NCBI RefSeq assembly: GCF_003368535.1
Contig: NZ_QSLN01000002.1
Span: forward strand, 124,001-188,000
Reading direction: 5' to 3'
DNA: 64,000 nucleotides
Origin: Ammonifex thiophilus
GTDB taxonomy: Bacteria > Bacillota > Desulfotomaculia > Desulfotomaculales > Ammonificaceae
A program made the position numbers and the translations under genes. Positions 34,970-43,516 of this stretch are shown in pieces (position 1 is the first letter of the stretch; each line of letters begins with the position of its first letter). The notes beneath the pieces were generated by a model. The model was not told the origin of the DNA. It made no database searches and saw nothing but the letters and a program-made list of their open reading frames with translations.

Positions 34970-36174
34970 TTTTCCGTCTCCTTTCCCAAGAACCAGGGAA
35001 GCAGGCGATGCCCCTCTTCCAGCTTGAAGGAGGAGCTGGCCGCCGCCTCTTCGGTGAAGGGACGCCCCTCGCCCGAACCGGGCAAAGGAGGGTCGCCCGC
35101 GGCCAGGAAAGGCACCGGGTCGGAAGTATGGGTGCGGCGGACCACCGGGGTGGGATGATCAGGTAGGACCAGCACGCGCCAGGAGGGAAAACTTTCCCAG
35201 AGGCCTTTCAATATCTCACCCACCACCAGTCGGTCTATGGACTCGATGGCCCGGATCTTCTCTTCCAGGTCCCCCTGGTGCCCGGCCTCGTCCGGAGCTT
35301 CAATGTGGACGAAGACGAAGTCCGCCCCCTCTTGGAGTTCCTTTAACGCCGCCTGGGCCTTGGCCCGGTAGTCGGTGCGGGTGTTGCCCGTAGCCCCGGG
35401 GACCAAAGGTACGCGCATACCGCAGAGCCTCCCTATCCCCTTGATGAGGTCCACGGCCGCCACCACCGCCCCTGTAAGCCCGAAGCGCTCTCTGAAAAGG
35501 GGGAGCTGCGGCCGGCGCCCCGCCCCCCAGAACCAGATGGCGTTGGCCGCGTTTTCTCCCGGAAGGGAGGCTAAAAGTGCGGCTCCCCGGACCATCAGCT
35601 CCCGCAGAAGCTCCGCCCCCTCCCCCTGAGGGAGGTAGGGTCCTATCCTCTGCCCCGTTATATCGTGGGGCGGGGTAAGTTTGAGCTTATCCGGGTCCGG
35701 CCCCTCCCGCCAGATCATAAGGTGCCGGTAGCTCACCCCCGGATAAAACCGGACGCGAAAATCCCCCAGCCTCTCCTGGAGAAAAGCTATGAGTTCCTCG
35801 GCCCGCTCGGTGGGTATCTCCCCGGCACTGTAGTCCAGCATGACCCGGTCAGCGTATTCCTCCGCCGGGGAGAGGGTGACCAGGTTGCAGCGCAGGGCGA
35901 GGTCCGCAGGAGAAAGCTCTATCCCCTGGCTGGCCGCCTCTAAAGGAGCCCGCCCGGTGTAGTAGCGTCGGGGATCGTAGCCCAGCACCGCCAGGTTGGC
36001 CACGTCGCTGCCGGGAGGGAAACCCGGAGGTACGGTTCTCACCTCTCCTACCAGCCCCGCGTGGGCCAGGGCGTCCAGATTGGGAGTGCGGGCATAGGCC
36101 AAGGGGGTAAGCCCTCCCAAGGAGGGGCAAGGGTAATCGGCCATGCCGTCCGCCAGAATCACTACATACTTCAA
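34966..36174 (-). CDS. apgM: ApgM-type phosphoglycerate mutase or related phosphomutase
   Basis: The 402-residue protein belongs to the alkaline-phosphatase-like ApgM family of cofactor-independent phosphoglycerate mutases. It has ILADGMADYPC (metal Asp), GSDVANLAVLGYDP (the catalytic Ser region), VHIEAPDEAGHQGD and LVLPDHPTPV (metal ligands). A branch of this family has been proposed to act as homoserine kinase. It lies between cobQ and cobB with 4-nt spacing or overlap, so a role in supplying a phosphorylated amino acid for cobalamin is possible. Glycolytic mutase activity is the default reading. Confidence 0.85.
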   Translation of the reverse strand: MKYVVILADGMADYPCPSLGGLTPLAYARTPNLDALAHAGLVGEVRTVPPGFPPGSDVANLAVLGYDPRRYYTGRAPLEAASQGIELSPADLALRCNLVTLSPAEEYADRVMLDYSAGEIPTERAEELIAFLQERLGDFRVRFYPGVSYRHLMIWREGPDPDKLKLTPPHDITGQRIGPYLPQGEGAELLRELMVRGAALLASLPGENAANAIWFWGAGRRPQLPLFRERFGLTGAVVAAVDLIKGIGRLCGMRVPLVPGATGNTRTDYRAKAQAALKELQEGADFVFVHIEAPDEAGHQGDLEEKIRAIESIDRLVVGEILKGLWESFPSWRVLVLPDHPTPVVRRTHTSDPVPFLAAGDPPLPGSGEGRPFTEEAAASSSFKLEEGHRLLPWFLGKETEN

Positions 36175-36178
36175 GCCT

Positions 36179-37663
36179 TTACCCCCTTTCCAGCCACTGG
36201 CAAACGAGCTCCAGCCGAAGGTGTTCCCGCAAAAGCTCCGCCAATCGGTCTAAGCACCTTTCCCGGTGCTGCCGGTAGGCCAGGGTCGGGAAGGAGCGGG
36301 GTGGAAGTCCCCGCTGCCGGCGCAGAGCGTCGAGAAAGGCCCGGCGGAACCGGTCGGATACGAAAAGGTCATGTAGATAAGTCCCGGCCACATTTTCCCG
36401 CCAGGCCCCTTCCTCCTCCCCGCTAGCGGCAAAAAGGGGCGTTACCTTGGACGCCGGGAAGGTGATCCCCCGGTGAATCTCGTACCCCTCCACCTCCGTG
36501 CCCTCCGCCACCAGCCAGCCACGGGCTATGACTTTAGCCCGCCGGTACCTGGTAACCTTTTCCGGGCCGAAGACCGTGCTCACCTCCAAGAGCCCCAGGC
36601 CTGGATAAGAACCCTTCTCTCCTTCCCATCCCCCGGGGTCGCAAAGTTCCTTCCCTAAAAGCTGGTAGCCGCCGCAGATGCCCAGCAGAAAAGTCCCTTC
36701 TCTTGCCGCCCGCAGAAGAGCTCGGTCCCAGCCCGTCTGCCGGAGCCACTTCAGCGCGTCTATGGCACTCTTGGTTCCCGGCAGGATTATCAGGTCAGGA
36801 TGACCTAGTTGCCGCGGATGGCGGACAAAGCGCAAGGACACGTCCGGTTCCAGGGAAAGAGGCTCGAAATCCGTAAAGTTGCTTATCCGGGGAAGGTGGA
36901 CCACCGCTACCTCGATCTCCCCTTCCCCTCCACCGTCCCTGAGCGAAAGGGAATCCTCCGCCCCCAGGCCCGGTAGCTCCACGTAAGGGAGCACCCCCAG
37001 CACTGGCTTGCCCGTGCGCTCTTCCAGGAAGCGCAGGCCCGGCTCCAGGATGGAAAGCTCCCCGCGAAACTTGTTGATGACCAGCCCCTTCACCCGCTCG
37101 CGCTCCTCCGGGGAAAGGAGCTCCAGGGTTCCCACCAGCTGAGCGAAAACGCCGCCCCGGTCGATATCGGCCACCAGGATGACTGGGGCTTGGGCCCAAG
37201 CGGCCATCCGCATGTTGGCGATGTCCCGGTCCTTGAGGTTTACCTCCGCCGGACTACCCGCTCCTTCGATGACGATGATCTCGTGCCGGTCAGCTAGACG
37301 ACCGAAGCTTTCTTTTACCACCTCCCAAGCCCTCTCCAGCCACGCCCTCCGGTAGTCCCGCGCCGAAAGCAAACCTACCGCCTTACCCTGGAGTATCAGC
37401 TCGGCTATGGTGTCCCGCTGGGGCTTGAGCAAGACCGGGTTCATGTCCACCGAAGGAGGGATCCCCGCCGCTTCTGCCTGCAGGGCTTGGGCGTAGGCGA
37501 TCTCTCCACCCTCGGGGGTGACATAGGCGTTAAGGGACATGTTCTGGGCCTTGAAGGGAGCAACCCGCCAGCCCTCCTGCCGCAAAAGCCGGCAAAGGGC
37601 GGTCACCAGCCAACTCTTCCCCGCGTGCGAGGTGGTTCCCTGAACCATCAAAGCCTTGGCCAA
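36179..37663 (-). CDS. cobQ: Cobyric acid synthase
   Basis: The 494-residue enzyme adds four amides (b, d, e, g) to adenosyl-cobyrinic acid diamide (CobQ/CbiP). The N-terminal part has MVQGTTSHAGKSWLV (P-loop-like), FKAQNMSLNAYV and VIEGAGSPAEVNL. The C-terminal glutamine amidotransferase has LGICGGYQLLGKEL with the nucleophile Cys, and AGTYLHDLFVSD with the His. The start is TTG, 8 nt after GGGGAGG. It leads cobQ-apgM-cobB. Confidence 0.96.
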   Translation of the reverse strand: MAKALMVQGTTSHAGKSWLVTALCRLLRQEGWRVAPFKAQNMSLNAYVTPEGGEIAYAQALQAEAAGIPPSVDMNPVLLKPQRDTIAELILQGKAVGLLSARDYRRAWLERAWEVVKESFGRLADRHEIIVIEGAGSPAEVNLKDRDIANMRMAAWAQAPVILVADIDRGGVFAQLVGTLELLSPEERERVKGLVINKFRGELSILEPGLRFLEERTGKPVLGVLPYVELPGLGAEDSLSLRDGGGEGEIEVAVVHLPRISNFTDFEPLSLEPDVSLRFVRHPRQLGHPDLIILPGTKSAIDALKWLRQTGWDRALLRAAREGTFLLGICGGYQLLGKELCDPGGWEGEKGSYPGLGLLEVSTVFGPEKVTRYRRAKVIARGWLVAEGTEVEGYEIHRGITFPASKVTPLFAASGEEEGAWRENVAGTYLHDLFVSDRFRRAFLDALRRQRGLPPRSFPTLAYRQHRERCLDRLAELLREHLRLELVCQWLERG

Positions 37664-37688
37664 AAAGCGTACCTCCCCAAGACTCTTT

Positions 37689-37723
37689 AAAAAGTAAAAA
37701 GGCGGGTTTAACCCCTCCCGCCT
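37689..37723 (-). terminator. Terminator after rpmA
   Basis: Reverse strand: AGGCGGG, a 10-nt loop, CCCGCCT, then TTTTACTTTTT. A classic intrinsic terminator 45 nt after the rpmA stop. Confidence 0.82.
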
Positions 37724-37767
37724 CGATCGATCCGTCCTCGCAAATATACACCCCGAACCTCTGGAGC

Positions 37768-38031
37768 TTAGCTTGTCAGCGCGGGAACCACGCTCACGTA
37801 CTTGCGCTCCCGACCCCGGGAGTGGAAGCGCACGAAGCCGTCCACCAGGGCAAAGAGGGTGTCATCGCCACCCCGCCCCACGTTCTTGCCGGGGTGGAAC
37901 TTGGTGCCCCGCTGACGCACCAGGATCGAGCCCGCCGTGACGAACTCGCCGTCGCCGCACTTCACGCCCAGGTATTTAGCGTTAGAATCCCGTCCGTTAC
38001 GCGAACTGCCGACACCCTTTTTGTGGGCCAT
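37768..38031 (-). CDS. rpmA: Large-subunit ribosomal protein L27, without N-terminal extension
   Basis: The 87-residue protein starts [19 protein letters not shown], exactly the mature bacterial L27 N-terminus. Many Firmicutes instead encode ~9 extra residues that the protease Prp removes. That extension is absent here, and no prp gene lies between rplU and rpmA, where it normally sits. L27 lines the peptidyl-transferase centre. The gene lies 32 nt after rplU and is followed by a strong terminator. Confidence 0.96.
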   Translation of the reverse strand: MAHKKGVGSSRNGRDSNAKYLGVKCGDGEFVTAGSILVRQRGTKFHPGKNVGRGGDDTLFALVDGFVRFHSRGRERKYVSVVPALTS

Positions 38032-38063
38032 AACGTATCCCCCCTTTCCTTAAAAAGCGAGTT

Positions 38064-38372
38064 TTACGCCTCTATCTTGGCGACCAGGACCTCGGTGTAG
38101 AGCTGCCGGTGCCCCTTCTTGCGCCGGTAGTTCTTCTTGGGCTTGTACTTGAAGACCACGATCTTGGGGTGCTTCCCGTGCCCCAAGACCTTGAGGTCCA
38201 CCCGCGCCCCCTCAACCTCGGGCGCACCGATCTTGACCTCACCGTCCTTGACCACCATCAGCACGCGGGGATTCACCACTTCCCCCACATCTGCCGGCAG
38301 CTTTTCCACTTTCAGCCGCTGTCCTTCTTCTACCCGGTACTGCTTGCCACCCGTTTCGATAACGGCGTACAT
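38064..38372 (-). CDS. rplU: Large-subunit ribosomal protein L21
   Basis: The 102-residue protein is full-length bL21, beginning [17 protein letters not shown] and ending in a basic segment ([12 protein letters not shown]). The ATG is preceded by GGAAGGAG. The frame is open a further 35 codons 5', but those would overlap the predicted promoter and are rejected. It forms a two-gene operon with rpmA. Confidence 0.96.
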   Translation of the reverse strand: MYAVIETGGKQYRVEEGQRLKVEKLPADVGEVVNPRVLMVVKDGEVKIGAPEVEGARVDLKVLGHGKHPKIVVFKYKPKKNYRRKKGHRQLYTEVLVAKIEA

Positions 38373-38410
38373 TTCCTTTCCACTCCTTCCTCTAAGCCAG
38401 ACCAAGCGAT

Positions 38411-38438
38411 ATTTTAGCACAAATATCGTTCCGGGCAA
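38411..38438 (-). promoter_or_regulatory. Predicted promoter of rplU-rpmA
   Basis: Reverse strand: -35 TTGCCC, a 16-nt spacer, -10 TAAAAT. The start site would lie about 30 nt before the rplU ATG. The promoter overlaps the last bases of the ogt gene. An inverted repeat CGATATTT/AAATATCG covers the -10 region and could alternatively be a short hairpin. Confidence 0.5.
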
Positions 38439-38935
38439 AGGCCCCTTTTCTCCAGCGCCAGAAGCTTTCGTTTCCAATCTTTTCCCAAACTAAATCCCCC
38501 CAGCCCTCGGCGGGCGATCACCCGGTGGCAGGGGATGATAATGGGGACGCGGTTAGCCGCCAAGGCCCGGCCCACCGCCCGCGCCCCGCCGGGCACCCCC
38601 AAGGCCCGGGCCAGTTCGCCGTAAGAGACCAATTTCCCGTAGGGAAGCTGCCGGACAAACTCCAGCACCCGTCTCTGGAAAGGGGTATAAGCACTTAGAT
38701 CGAGCGGCACCCAGCTAAAGTCCACCTGCTCCCCGGCAAAGTAAGTCTTCAAGGCCAGAGCCAGCCTCTCGCCCGGTGAAGGGCAGCCGGGGAGGCCCTC
38801 CAAGCCCTGCCAGAAGCCGGGGAAGGAAAGCTTCTTAAGCTTCCCCTCGGTGGACCACAGGGCTAGAAACTCACCCCATGAGGGCACCTCAATCTTCTGC
38901 GCTATCTGTTTCCCCGTCTTCTTCTCCGTTTCCAT
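38414..38935 (-). CDS. ogt: Methylated-DNA-protein-cysteine methyltransferase (Ogt/MGMT)
   Basis: The ~173-residue protein removes alkyl groups from O6-alkylguanine onto its own cysteine. The active site [11 protein letters not shown] is intact, and the DNA-binding helix region [23 protein letters not shown] is complete. The N-terminal ~65 residues are divergent. The start is uncertain: the ATG at 38935 overlaps the Lon-like gene by 47 nt, and a GTG close to the Lon stop is the alternative. The overlap suggests co-expression with the protease. Confidence 0.88.
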   Translation of the reverse strand: METEKKTGKQIAQKIEVPSWGEFLALWSTEGKLKKLSFPGFWQGLEGLPGCPSPGERLALALKTYFAGEQVDFSWVPLDLSAYTPFQRRVLEFVRQLPYGKLVSYGELARALGVPGGARAVGRALAANRVPIIIPCHRVIARRGLGGFSLGKDWKRKLLALEKRGLCPERYLC

Positions 38936-41339
38936 CCTCTTCCGGGATCCCCTCACCCTCTTCTTCCTCCAGGTTGTTTATCTGTTCCGCCATCTCTCTA
39001 AGCCGGGCCGCCACCCGCCCGTGTACGGTGTCGGGTGGGAATTTCCCGTCAGGTCCTCTTTCTCCCGCCGGCACCCCGGTCAAGAGCTCTATTCCTTCGT
39101 CCACCGTATTTACGAAGTAGATGTGGAAAAGTCCCTGCTTTATCGCTTCCACCACATCTTCCCGCAACATGAGGTTCTCCTTATTGGCCGAAGGAATAAT
39201 CACCCCCTGGTCGCCCGTCAGCCCCTTGGCCTTACAGATGTCGAAGAACCCCTCTATCTTTTCGTTAATTCCCCCTACCGCCTGGATCTCCCCCTTTTGG
39301 TTGACCGAGCCGGTGACCGCCAGGTTCTGCTTGATGGGGAGACCGGAAAGGGCCGAGAGGAGCGCATAAAGCTCGGCGCTGGAGGCGCTGTCCCCCTCCA
39401 CCCCCTCGTAGTTCTGCTCGAAAACCAGGCGTGCCGCCAAGCTTAGAGGGGCCTCGCGGTAGTACTTCTCGTTTAGGTAGCCGGTGAGGATAAGCACTCC
39501 CTTGGTGTGGATGCGCCCGCCCAGCCGCGCCTCCCGCTCGATATCGATTACTCCCTCCTTGCCCGCAGCCACCGTGGCCGTTATGCGCTGAGGACGCCCA
39601 AAGGAGATATCCCCCAGATCGATGACCGCCAGCCCGTTGACCTGCCCCACTTTGGCCCCCGTCACCTCGATCTTGATGAAGCCCCGGGTGATCATTTCCT
39701 GAATGCGTTCCTGAATGAGGTTAGAGCGGTAGAAGCGGGCGTCGATGGCCTGGCGCACGTGGCAAGCCGAGACGTAAGCCGCCCCTTCCTTACGGGCGTA
39801 GTAGCAGGCTTCCCGCACCACATCGGCAATTTCCGAGAACCGGGTGGCCAGCTTGGTCTGGTCCTCCGCCAGGCGCGAGCCGTACTCCACCAGCTTGGCC
39901 ACCGCCGAAGCATCCAAGTGCAGAAGATTTTCCTTCTCGCAGAGGGTACGGAAAAAGGCGGCGTACTTGCGCACGTTTTCCGGCGTCCGGTCCATGCGGG
40001 TGCCAAACTCCGCCTTCACCTTAAAGAGCTCCTGGAAATCGGGGTCGTAGTGGAAGAAGATGTAATAAAGCCAGGGGTCGCCCAGAAGGATGACCTTGAG
40101 CTTTAAGGGTATGGGCTCGGGCTGCAGGGTCTTGGTGGTCAGCAGCCCCAGCCGCTCGCTTATGTCCTCGATGACCACCCTCCCTTCCCGCAAAGCCCGC
40201 TTGAGCCCGTCCCAGGAGAAGAGGTTGCGCACCATCTCCTCCACGGGAATGATGAGGTAGCCGCCGTTGGCTCTATGCAGAGCCCCGGGGCGGATCATGG
40301 TGAAGTCGGTTATAAGAGCTCCGAAGACCGCCTCCCGCTCGATGCGCCCCACCAGGTTGCTGTAGGTAGGGTTGTACTCCACTATCACCGGGGCTCCCTG
40401 GAGCTCGCTGTTGTCGACCAGCACGTTGACCTCGTAGCGCCGGAAGGGGTCTTCCCGGTGCCACGGCGGCCCCGGCCGCTCCCCCTCCGCCCGGCCGCGG
40501 AAAAGGGCTAAGTTGTCCAAAATGTCTGCCTTGACCGCCTCCAGGTAGTTGAGCACGGCCGGCAGGGAGCGGTATTTCTCCCGCATATCTTTGAGCAGGA
40601 GCCCCAGCACGTAGTCAGCCACCTGCCGGTCAAGCTCCCTTATCGCCTCGTGCGCCATGCGCTCGATGTTCTGCAGTTCCCTGAAAGTACTGGCAACCTC
40701 AGCCTCCAGTTCCTCGCGCCGTCTTATGATCTCCTCCTGTTGCTCGCGGGGCAAAGCGGCAAAGTCTTTATCTTTAATGGGTTCGCCGTCGATTACCGGG
40801 ATGATAAAGAGACCGGTAGGCGTAGGCTGGATCATGAAACCAGCCTCACTCGCCCGCTCGTTCAGCTCTTGGAAAAGGCGGTTGCGCTGGGCGTTGAAAG
40901 TTTCGATGGTCTCTTCCCTCTTTTTGGCGTACTCTTCACTTTCAAAAGCCCGGGGAATCTCCCGGCGAGCAGAGGCGATAAAGTTCTTCATATCCCGGGC
41001 AAACTCCACCCCCTTGCCCGCCGGTAGCTCGATAGCTCGGGGGGTGTAAGGATCCCGGAAATTATAGACGTAGCACCAGTCCGAGGGGGTGGGCTTGGTT
41101 TTAGCTATGTTTTCTAAAAAGTTCTTTACCGCCGTGGTCCGCCCCGTTCCCGGAAGGCCGGCCACGAAGATGTTGAACCCCTGATCCTCTATCTCCAGCC
41201 CGAACTCTAAGGCCTTTACCGCTCTCTCTTGACCGATGATGCTCTCCAGCGGTTCGATCTCATCGGTTTTGAGCCAAGAACCCAGCTCTTCCTCAGTGCA
41301 AATGGCTCTGACCTCTTCTGCCGTAGCTCGCCGTGCCAA
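38889..41339 (-). CDS. Lon-like ATP-dependent protease (AAA_32/Lon_C family)
   Basis: The 816-residue protein is not classic LonA. It has an AAA module with Walker A GLPGTGRTTAV near residue 60, a long helical insertion (~130-290), a second nucleotide-binding part (RANGGYLIIPVEEM), and a C-terminal Lon protease domain. The catalytic dyad is Ser in GDSASSAELYALL and Lys in GGINEKIEGF. The extreme C-terminus is a very acidic low-complexity tail (EEEEGEG...DGETDSAED). This architecture is found in Firmicutes and Deltaproteobacteria; substrates are unknown. The start is TTG behind AGGAGCGGTGATC. Confidence 0.88.
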   Translation of the reverse strand: MARRATAEEVRAICTEEELGSWLKTDEIEPLESIIGQERAVKALEFGLEIEDQGFNIFVAGLPGTGRTTAVKNFLENIAKTKPTPSDWCYVYNFRDPYTPRAIELPAGKGVEFARDMKNFIASARREIPRAFESEEYAKKREETIETFNAQRNRLFQELNERASEAGFMIQPTPTGLFIIPVIDGEPIKDKDFAALPREQQEEIIRRREELEAEVASTFRELQNIERMAHEAIRELDRQVADYVLGLLLKDMREKYRSLPAVLNYLEAVKADILDNLALFRGRAEGERPGPPWHREDPFRRYEVNVLVDNSELQGAPVIVEYNPTYSNLVGRIEREAVFGALITDFTMIRPGALHRANGGYLIIPVEEMVRNLFSWDGLKRALREGRVVIEDISERLGLLTTKTLQPEPIPLKLKVILLGDPWLYYIFFHYDPDFQELFKVKAEFGTRMDRTPENVRKYAAFFRTLCEKENLLHLDASAVAKLVEYGSRLAEDQTKLATRFSEIADVVREACYYARKEGAAYVSACHVRQAIDARFYRSNLIQERIQEMITRGFIKIEVTGAKVGQVNGLAVIDLGDISFGRPQRITATVAAGKEGVIDIEREARLGGRIHTKGVLILTGYLNEKYYREAPLSLAARLVFEQNYEGVEGDSASSAELYALLSALSGLPIKQNLAVTGSVNQKGEIQAVGGINEKIEGFFDICKAKGLTGDQGVIIPSANKENLMLREDVVEAIKQGLFHIYFVNTVDEGIELLTGVPAGERGPDGKFPPDTVHGRVAARLREMAEQINNLEEEEGEGIPEEDGNGEEDGETDSAED

Positions 41340-41382
41340 AGATCACCGCTCCTTTCCCCGAAACCCAGGTCTTTTAAGGGGG

Positions 41383-41412
41383 ATTATATTAAGAGACGAC
41401 GGAAAACGGCAA
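41383..41412 (-). promoter_or_regulatory. Sigma-A promoter of the Lon-like protease gene
   Basis: Reverse strand: -35 TTGCCG, an 18-nt spacer, -10 TATAAT, about 45 nt before the TTG start. Confidence 0.6.
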
Positions 41413-41419
41413 GATAGAG

Positions 41420-41451
41420 AAAGGGGGAAGGAAGCGCTTCCTCCCCCCTTT
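41420..41451 (-). terminator. Terminator after the TauE operon
   Basis: A long near-perfect palindrome (AAAGGGGG.AGGAAGC / GCTTCCTCCCCCCTTT) follows the last gene of the TauE pair. The following bases are only mildly T-rich (TCTCTATCTT). It borders the -35 of the Lon-like gene. Confidence 0.65.
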
Positions 41452-41472
41452 CCAGAAAGCGTTTCGGGCTGC

Positions 41473-41895
41473 TTACTCCGCCAGGTGGATGACCCCGGTA
41501 ATGGCCAGCAGCAGCACTACTATCTCGGCTAGCACGATGATGCTAAAGGGTACGTCGCGCTTGGCGACGTAGAAGGGGAAGAGTATTATAAACCCTAGCA
41601 CCTGCAGACCTGCCAGTATGGCAATGCCAATATAGTTGAGGAAGTCTCCCTTGTCTAGATGGTACACCCAGTTCCAACCAGTAGGTACCTGTGTTACCTC
41701 GACGAACTTCTTTACCTTCATTCCCCAGAGCTTGGGAAGCTCTGTCACCGGAATGAAAGGTTTGAGTACTCCGAACATATAGAGGATAAAGGTCATTATG
41801 AGCAGGCCCATGCCTATAAGCATGCCCCAATACAGAACGGTGGCGTAAACCTGCTGCTCCCGCGGAATCTCTACCGCCTTGCCCTTGTCGCTCAT
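41473..41895 (-). CDS. Small membrane protein paired with a TauE/SafE exporter
   Basis: The 140-residue protein has about three membrane helices (residues ~20-46, ~88-110, ~115-138) and a soluble loop between the first two. I do not recognise a catalytic motif. Small membrane proteins (for example DUF1634) often follow TauE/SafE genes, and this could be one of them. It lies 12 nt downstream of the exporter gene and ahead of a terminator, so it is probably its partner subunit or a modulator. Confidence 0.65.
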   Translation of the reverse strand: MSDKGKAVEIPREQQVYATVLYWGMLIGMGLLIMTFILYMFGVLKPFIPVTELPKLWGMKVKKFVEVTQVPTGWNWVYHLDKGDFLNYIGIAILAGLQVLGFIILFPFYVAKRDVPFSIIVLAEIVVLLLAITGVIHLAE

Positions 41896-41907
41896 CTTCT
41901 TCCCCCC

Positions 41908-42840
41908 TTACTTCCAGATGCCAAGGCCCTGTAGCAGAGGCCTTATGCCGGCGACTATCATGAGCAAGATGACGATGTACCGCACCGCCTTGGGACGCAC
42001 GATGGTCAAAAGCTTAACCCCGATGAAGGAACCCAGCATGATCCCCACTACCGAGGGCACCACAATCATGGGAAGACAGGCCCCGGAGTTGAGGTACACC
42101 CAGGCCGCAGAAGTATCGGTGATGGATAGGAGGAACTTGCTGGTACCCACCGCGATCTTCAAGGGGGCGCCCATGACCAGGTTCAGCACCGGCACGTTAG
42201 CCCACCCGGCTCCCAGACCGAACATGCCGGCAATGAACCCGATGAAGACGAAGAGAATGAGCCCTACAGGTGTGCGCCAGACGGTCCACTCCACCGTCTG
42301 CCCAGTAGAGGCCTCGTAGTAGATGCCGTGGATCTTGAGGACCTGCGCTAGCTTGTCGGCGTGGGGCACGTGGGGGAACTCGGCCCGCTTGGAGACGATG
42401 AAGAGGAAAGCCACAAAGAGAATGGTGATGCCAAGCAGAACCTGTACCACGTTCTTGGGCAGGACCAAGCCCACCAGAGCGCCAAAGGCGCTAGCTGTAG
42501 AGGCCAACAGAGCGGCAGGCAAGGCCAATCTTAAGCTTGCCAGGTTGGAGCGCAGAAGCCCTGGTGCCGCCGCCAAAGATCCGGAAAGTGCTACCAACAA
42601 TCCCGCGCTACGGACGAAGTCCAGGTGGAAGGGGAAAAAGCCGCCCACCAGAGGGGTGAAAAGAACTCCGCCGCCTACGCCGCCCAAAACAGCTACTATT
42701 CCAAGAACCACCGTAAAGACGAACAGGAGCAGAGGCCAAATCCACCAGTTGGAACCGCTAGGGTCAGCCGCAGCTGCAGCCGCCTGGCCCGCTGCCGTAC
42801 CCTGCGCCAGCAGGACGGTGCCTGAAAGCAAAGCCAGCAT
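41908..42840 (-). CDS. TauE/SafE-family anion exporter (sulfite/sulfonate type)
   Basis: The 310-residue membrane protein has about eight to nine helices in two repeats. The repeats carry GGVGGGVLFTPLVG in the first and GFIAGMFGLGAGWANVPVLNLVMG in the second, the TauE/SafE signatures. Members move sulfite, sulfoacetate or related anions out of the cell. The ATG at 42840 has GGGGGG upstream. An N-terminal hydrophobic stretch followed by an Ala-rich linker may be a signal sequence. A sigma-54 promoter lies 40-55 nt upstream. A small membrane protein follows. Confidence 0.83.
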   Translation of the reverse strand: MLALLSGTVLLAQGTAAGQAAAAAADPSGSNWWIWPLLLFVFTVVLGIVAVLGGVGGGVLFTPLVGGFFPFHLDFVRSAGLLVALSGSLAAAPGLLRSNLASLRLALPAALLASTASAFGALVGLVLPKNVVQVLLGITILFVAFLFIVSKRAEFPHVPHADKLAQVLKIHGIYYEASTGQTVEWTVWRTPVGLILFVFIGFIAGMFGLGAGWANVPVLNLVMGAPLKIAVGTSKFLLSITDTSAAWVYLNSGACLPMIVVPSVVGIMLGSFIGVKLLTIVRPKAVRYIVILLMIVAGIRPLLQGLGIWK

Positions 42841-42877
42841 GTTTTTCCCCCCTACCGTGGTAGTATCGTGAGCCAAA

Positions 42878-42894
42878 AGCAACTATAACGCCAA
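42878..42894 (-). promoter_or_regulatory. Sigma-54 (-24/-12) promoter of the TauE gene
   Basis: The reverse strand reads TTGGCGTTATAGTTGCT. It has GG and GC exactly 10 nt apart, TGGC at -24 and TTGC followed by T at -12, matching the RpoN consensus apart from three central bases. The start site would be near 42867, 27 nt before the ATG. A sigma-54 activator gene is located nearby. Confidence 0.68.
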
Positions 42895-42936
42895 AAAACA
42901 AAGTGCTTTTTCTTCTTTATCAAAGGTTTCTGTTTG

Positions 42937-42987
42937 TCCCGGTCGTCCTCTCAAAGCTTTCTCCTCCCTAACACCCCCCTCCCGGTC
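42937..42987. repeat. Direct repeat TCCCGGTC upstream of the sigma-54 promoter
   Basis: The 8-mer TCCCGGTC occurs at 42937-42944 and again at 42980-42987, 43 bp apart (about four helical turns) and 43-93 bp upstream of the -24 box. It could be an enhancer site for the nearby NtrC-type activator. This is inferred from position only. Confidence 0.35.
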
Positions 42988-42995
42988 CTAAGATG

Positions 42996-43430
42996 CTATT
43001 TCACCACCATAACCGGCTGTTTAGCTAACTGCAGAACCTTGTGGCAAATCCCCCCCAGCACCAGTTCCTTTATGGGGCCCATACCTCGGCTGCCCATAAC
43101 GATGAGATCAGGGTTCATTTGATCGGCGTACTCGATAATTGTAGGAACTACCTCGCCCACCAGGACCACTTTCTCTACCTTAGCTCCAACTTCCTTAAGC
43201 ACCTGTTCCGGCTTGCACATACCCGCCAATGCTTTTTCCTTGGCCTGGTTGATGATCCGCTCCTGCTCCTCATCGGGCAAGGTCAGAAAGCCCCACGCCC
43301 CTGTTTCCCAAAACTCTACCACCTGCAAGAGGACTACTTCCCCGCCACCCATGGCCTTTACCAGCTTCGCCGCACTCTCTGCTGCCCGCAGCGCGTTCAT
43401 GGACCCGTCATAGAGCACCAGCAGCTTCAT
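42996..43430 (-). CDS. Universal stress protein (UspA family)
   Basis: The 144-residue protein is a single Usp domain. The N-terminal LLVLYDGSMNALRAAE and the C-terminal ATP-binding loop VMGSRGMGPIKELVLGG (G-2x-G-9x-G) are intact, so it is probably an ATP-binding type. It acts in the cytoplasm in stress survival, but the exact function is unknown. The ATG follows GGTGGGAG. It has its own sigma-A promoter and lies between the two-component genes and the TauE gene. Confidence 0.9.
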   Translation of the reverse strand: MKLLVLYDGSMNALRAAESAAKLVKAMGGGEVVLLQVVEFWETGAWGFLTLPDEEQERIINQAKEKALAGMCKPEQVLKEVGAKVEKVVLVGEVVPTIIEYADQMNPDLIVMGSRGMGPIKELVLGGICHKVLQLAKQPVMVVK

Positions 43431-43475
43431 TGCTCCCACCCCTCCAACTGAGAAAGTTACAATTTTCACTAATCA

Positions 43476-43504
43476 ATTATATAGGAACTCACTACTTCTG
43501 ACAA
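43476..43504 (-). promoter_or_regulatory. Sigma-A promoter of the universal stress protein gene
   Basis: Reverse strand: -35 TTGTCA, a 17-nt spacer, -10 TATAAT. This is one of the best consensus matches in the window; the start site lies about 40 nt before the ATG. Confidence 0.75.
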
Positions 43505-43516
43505 CTACACAAAATT

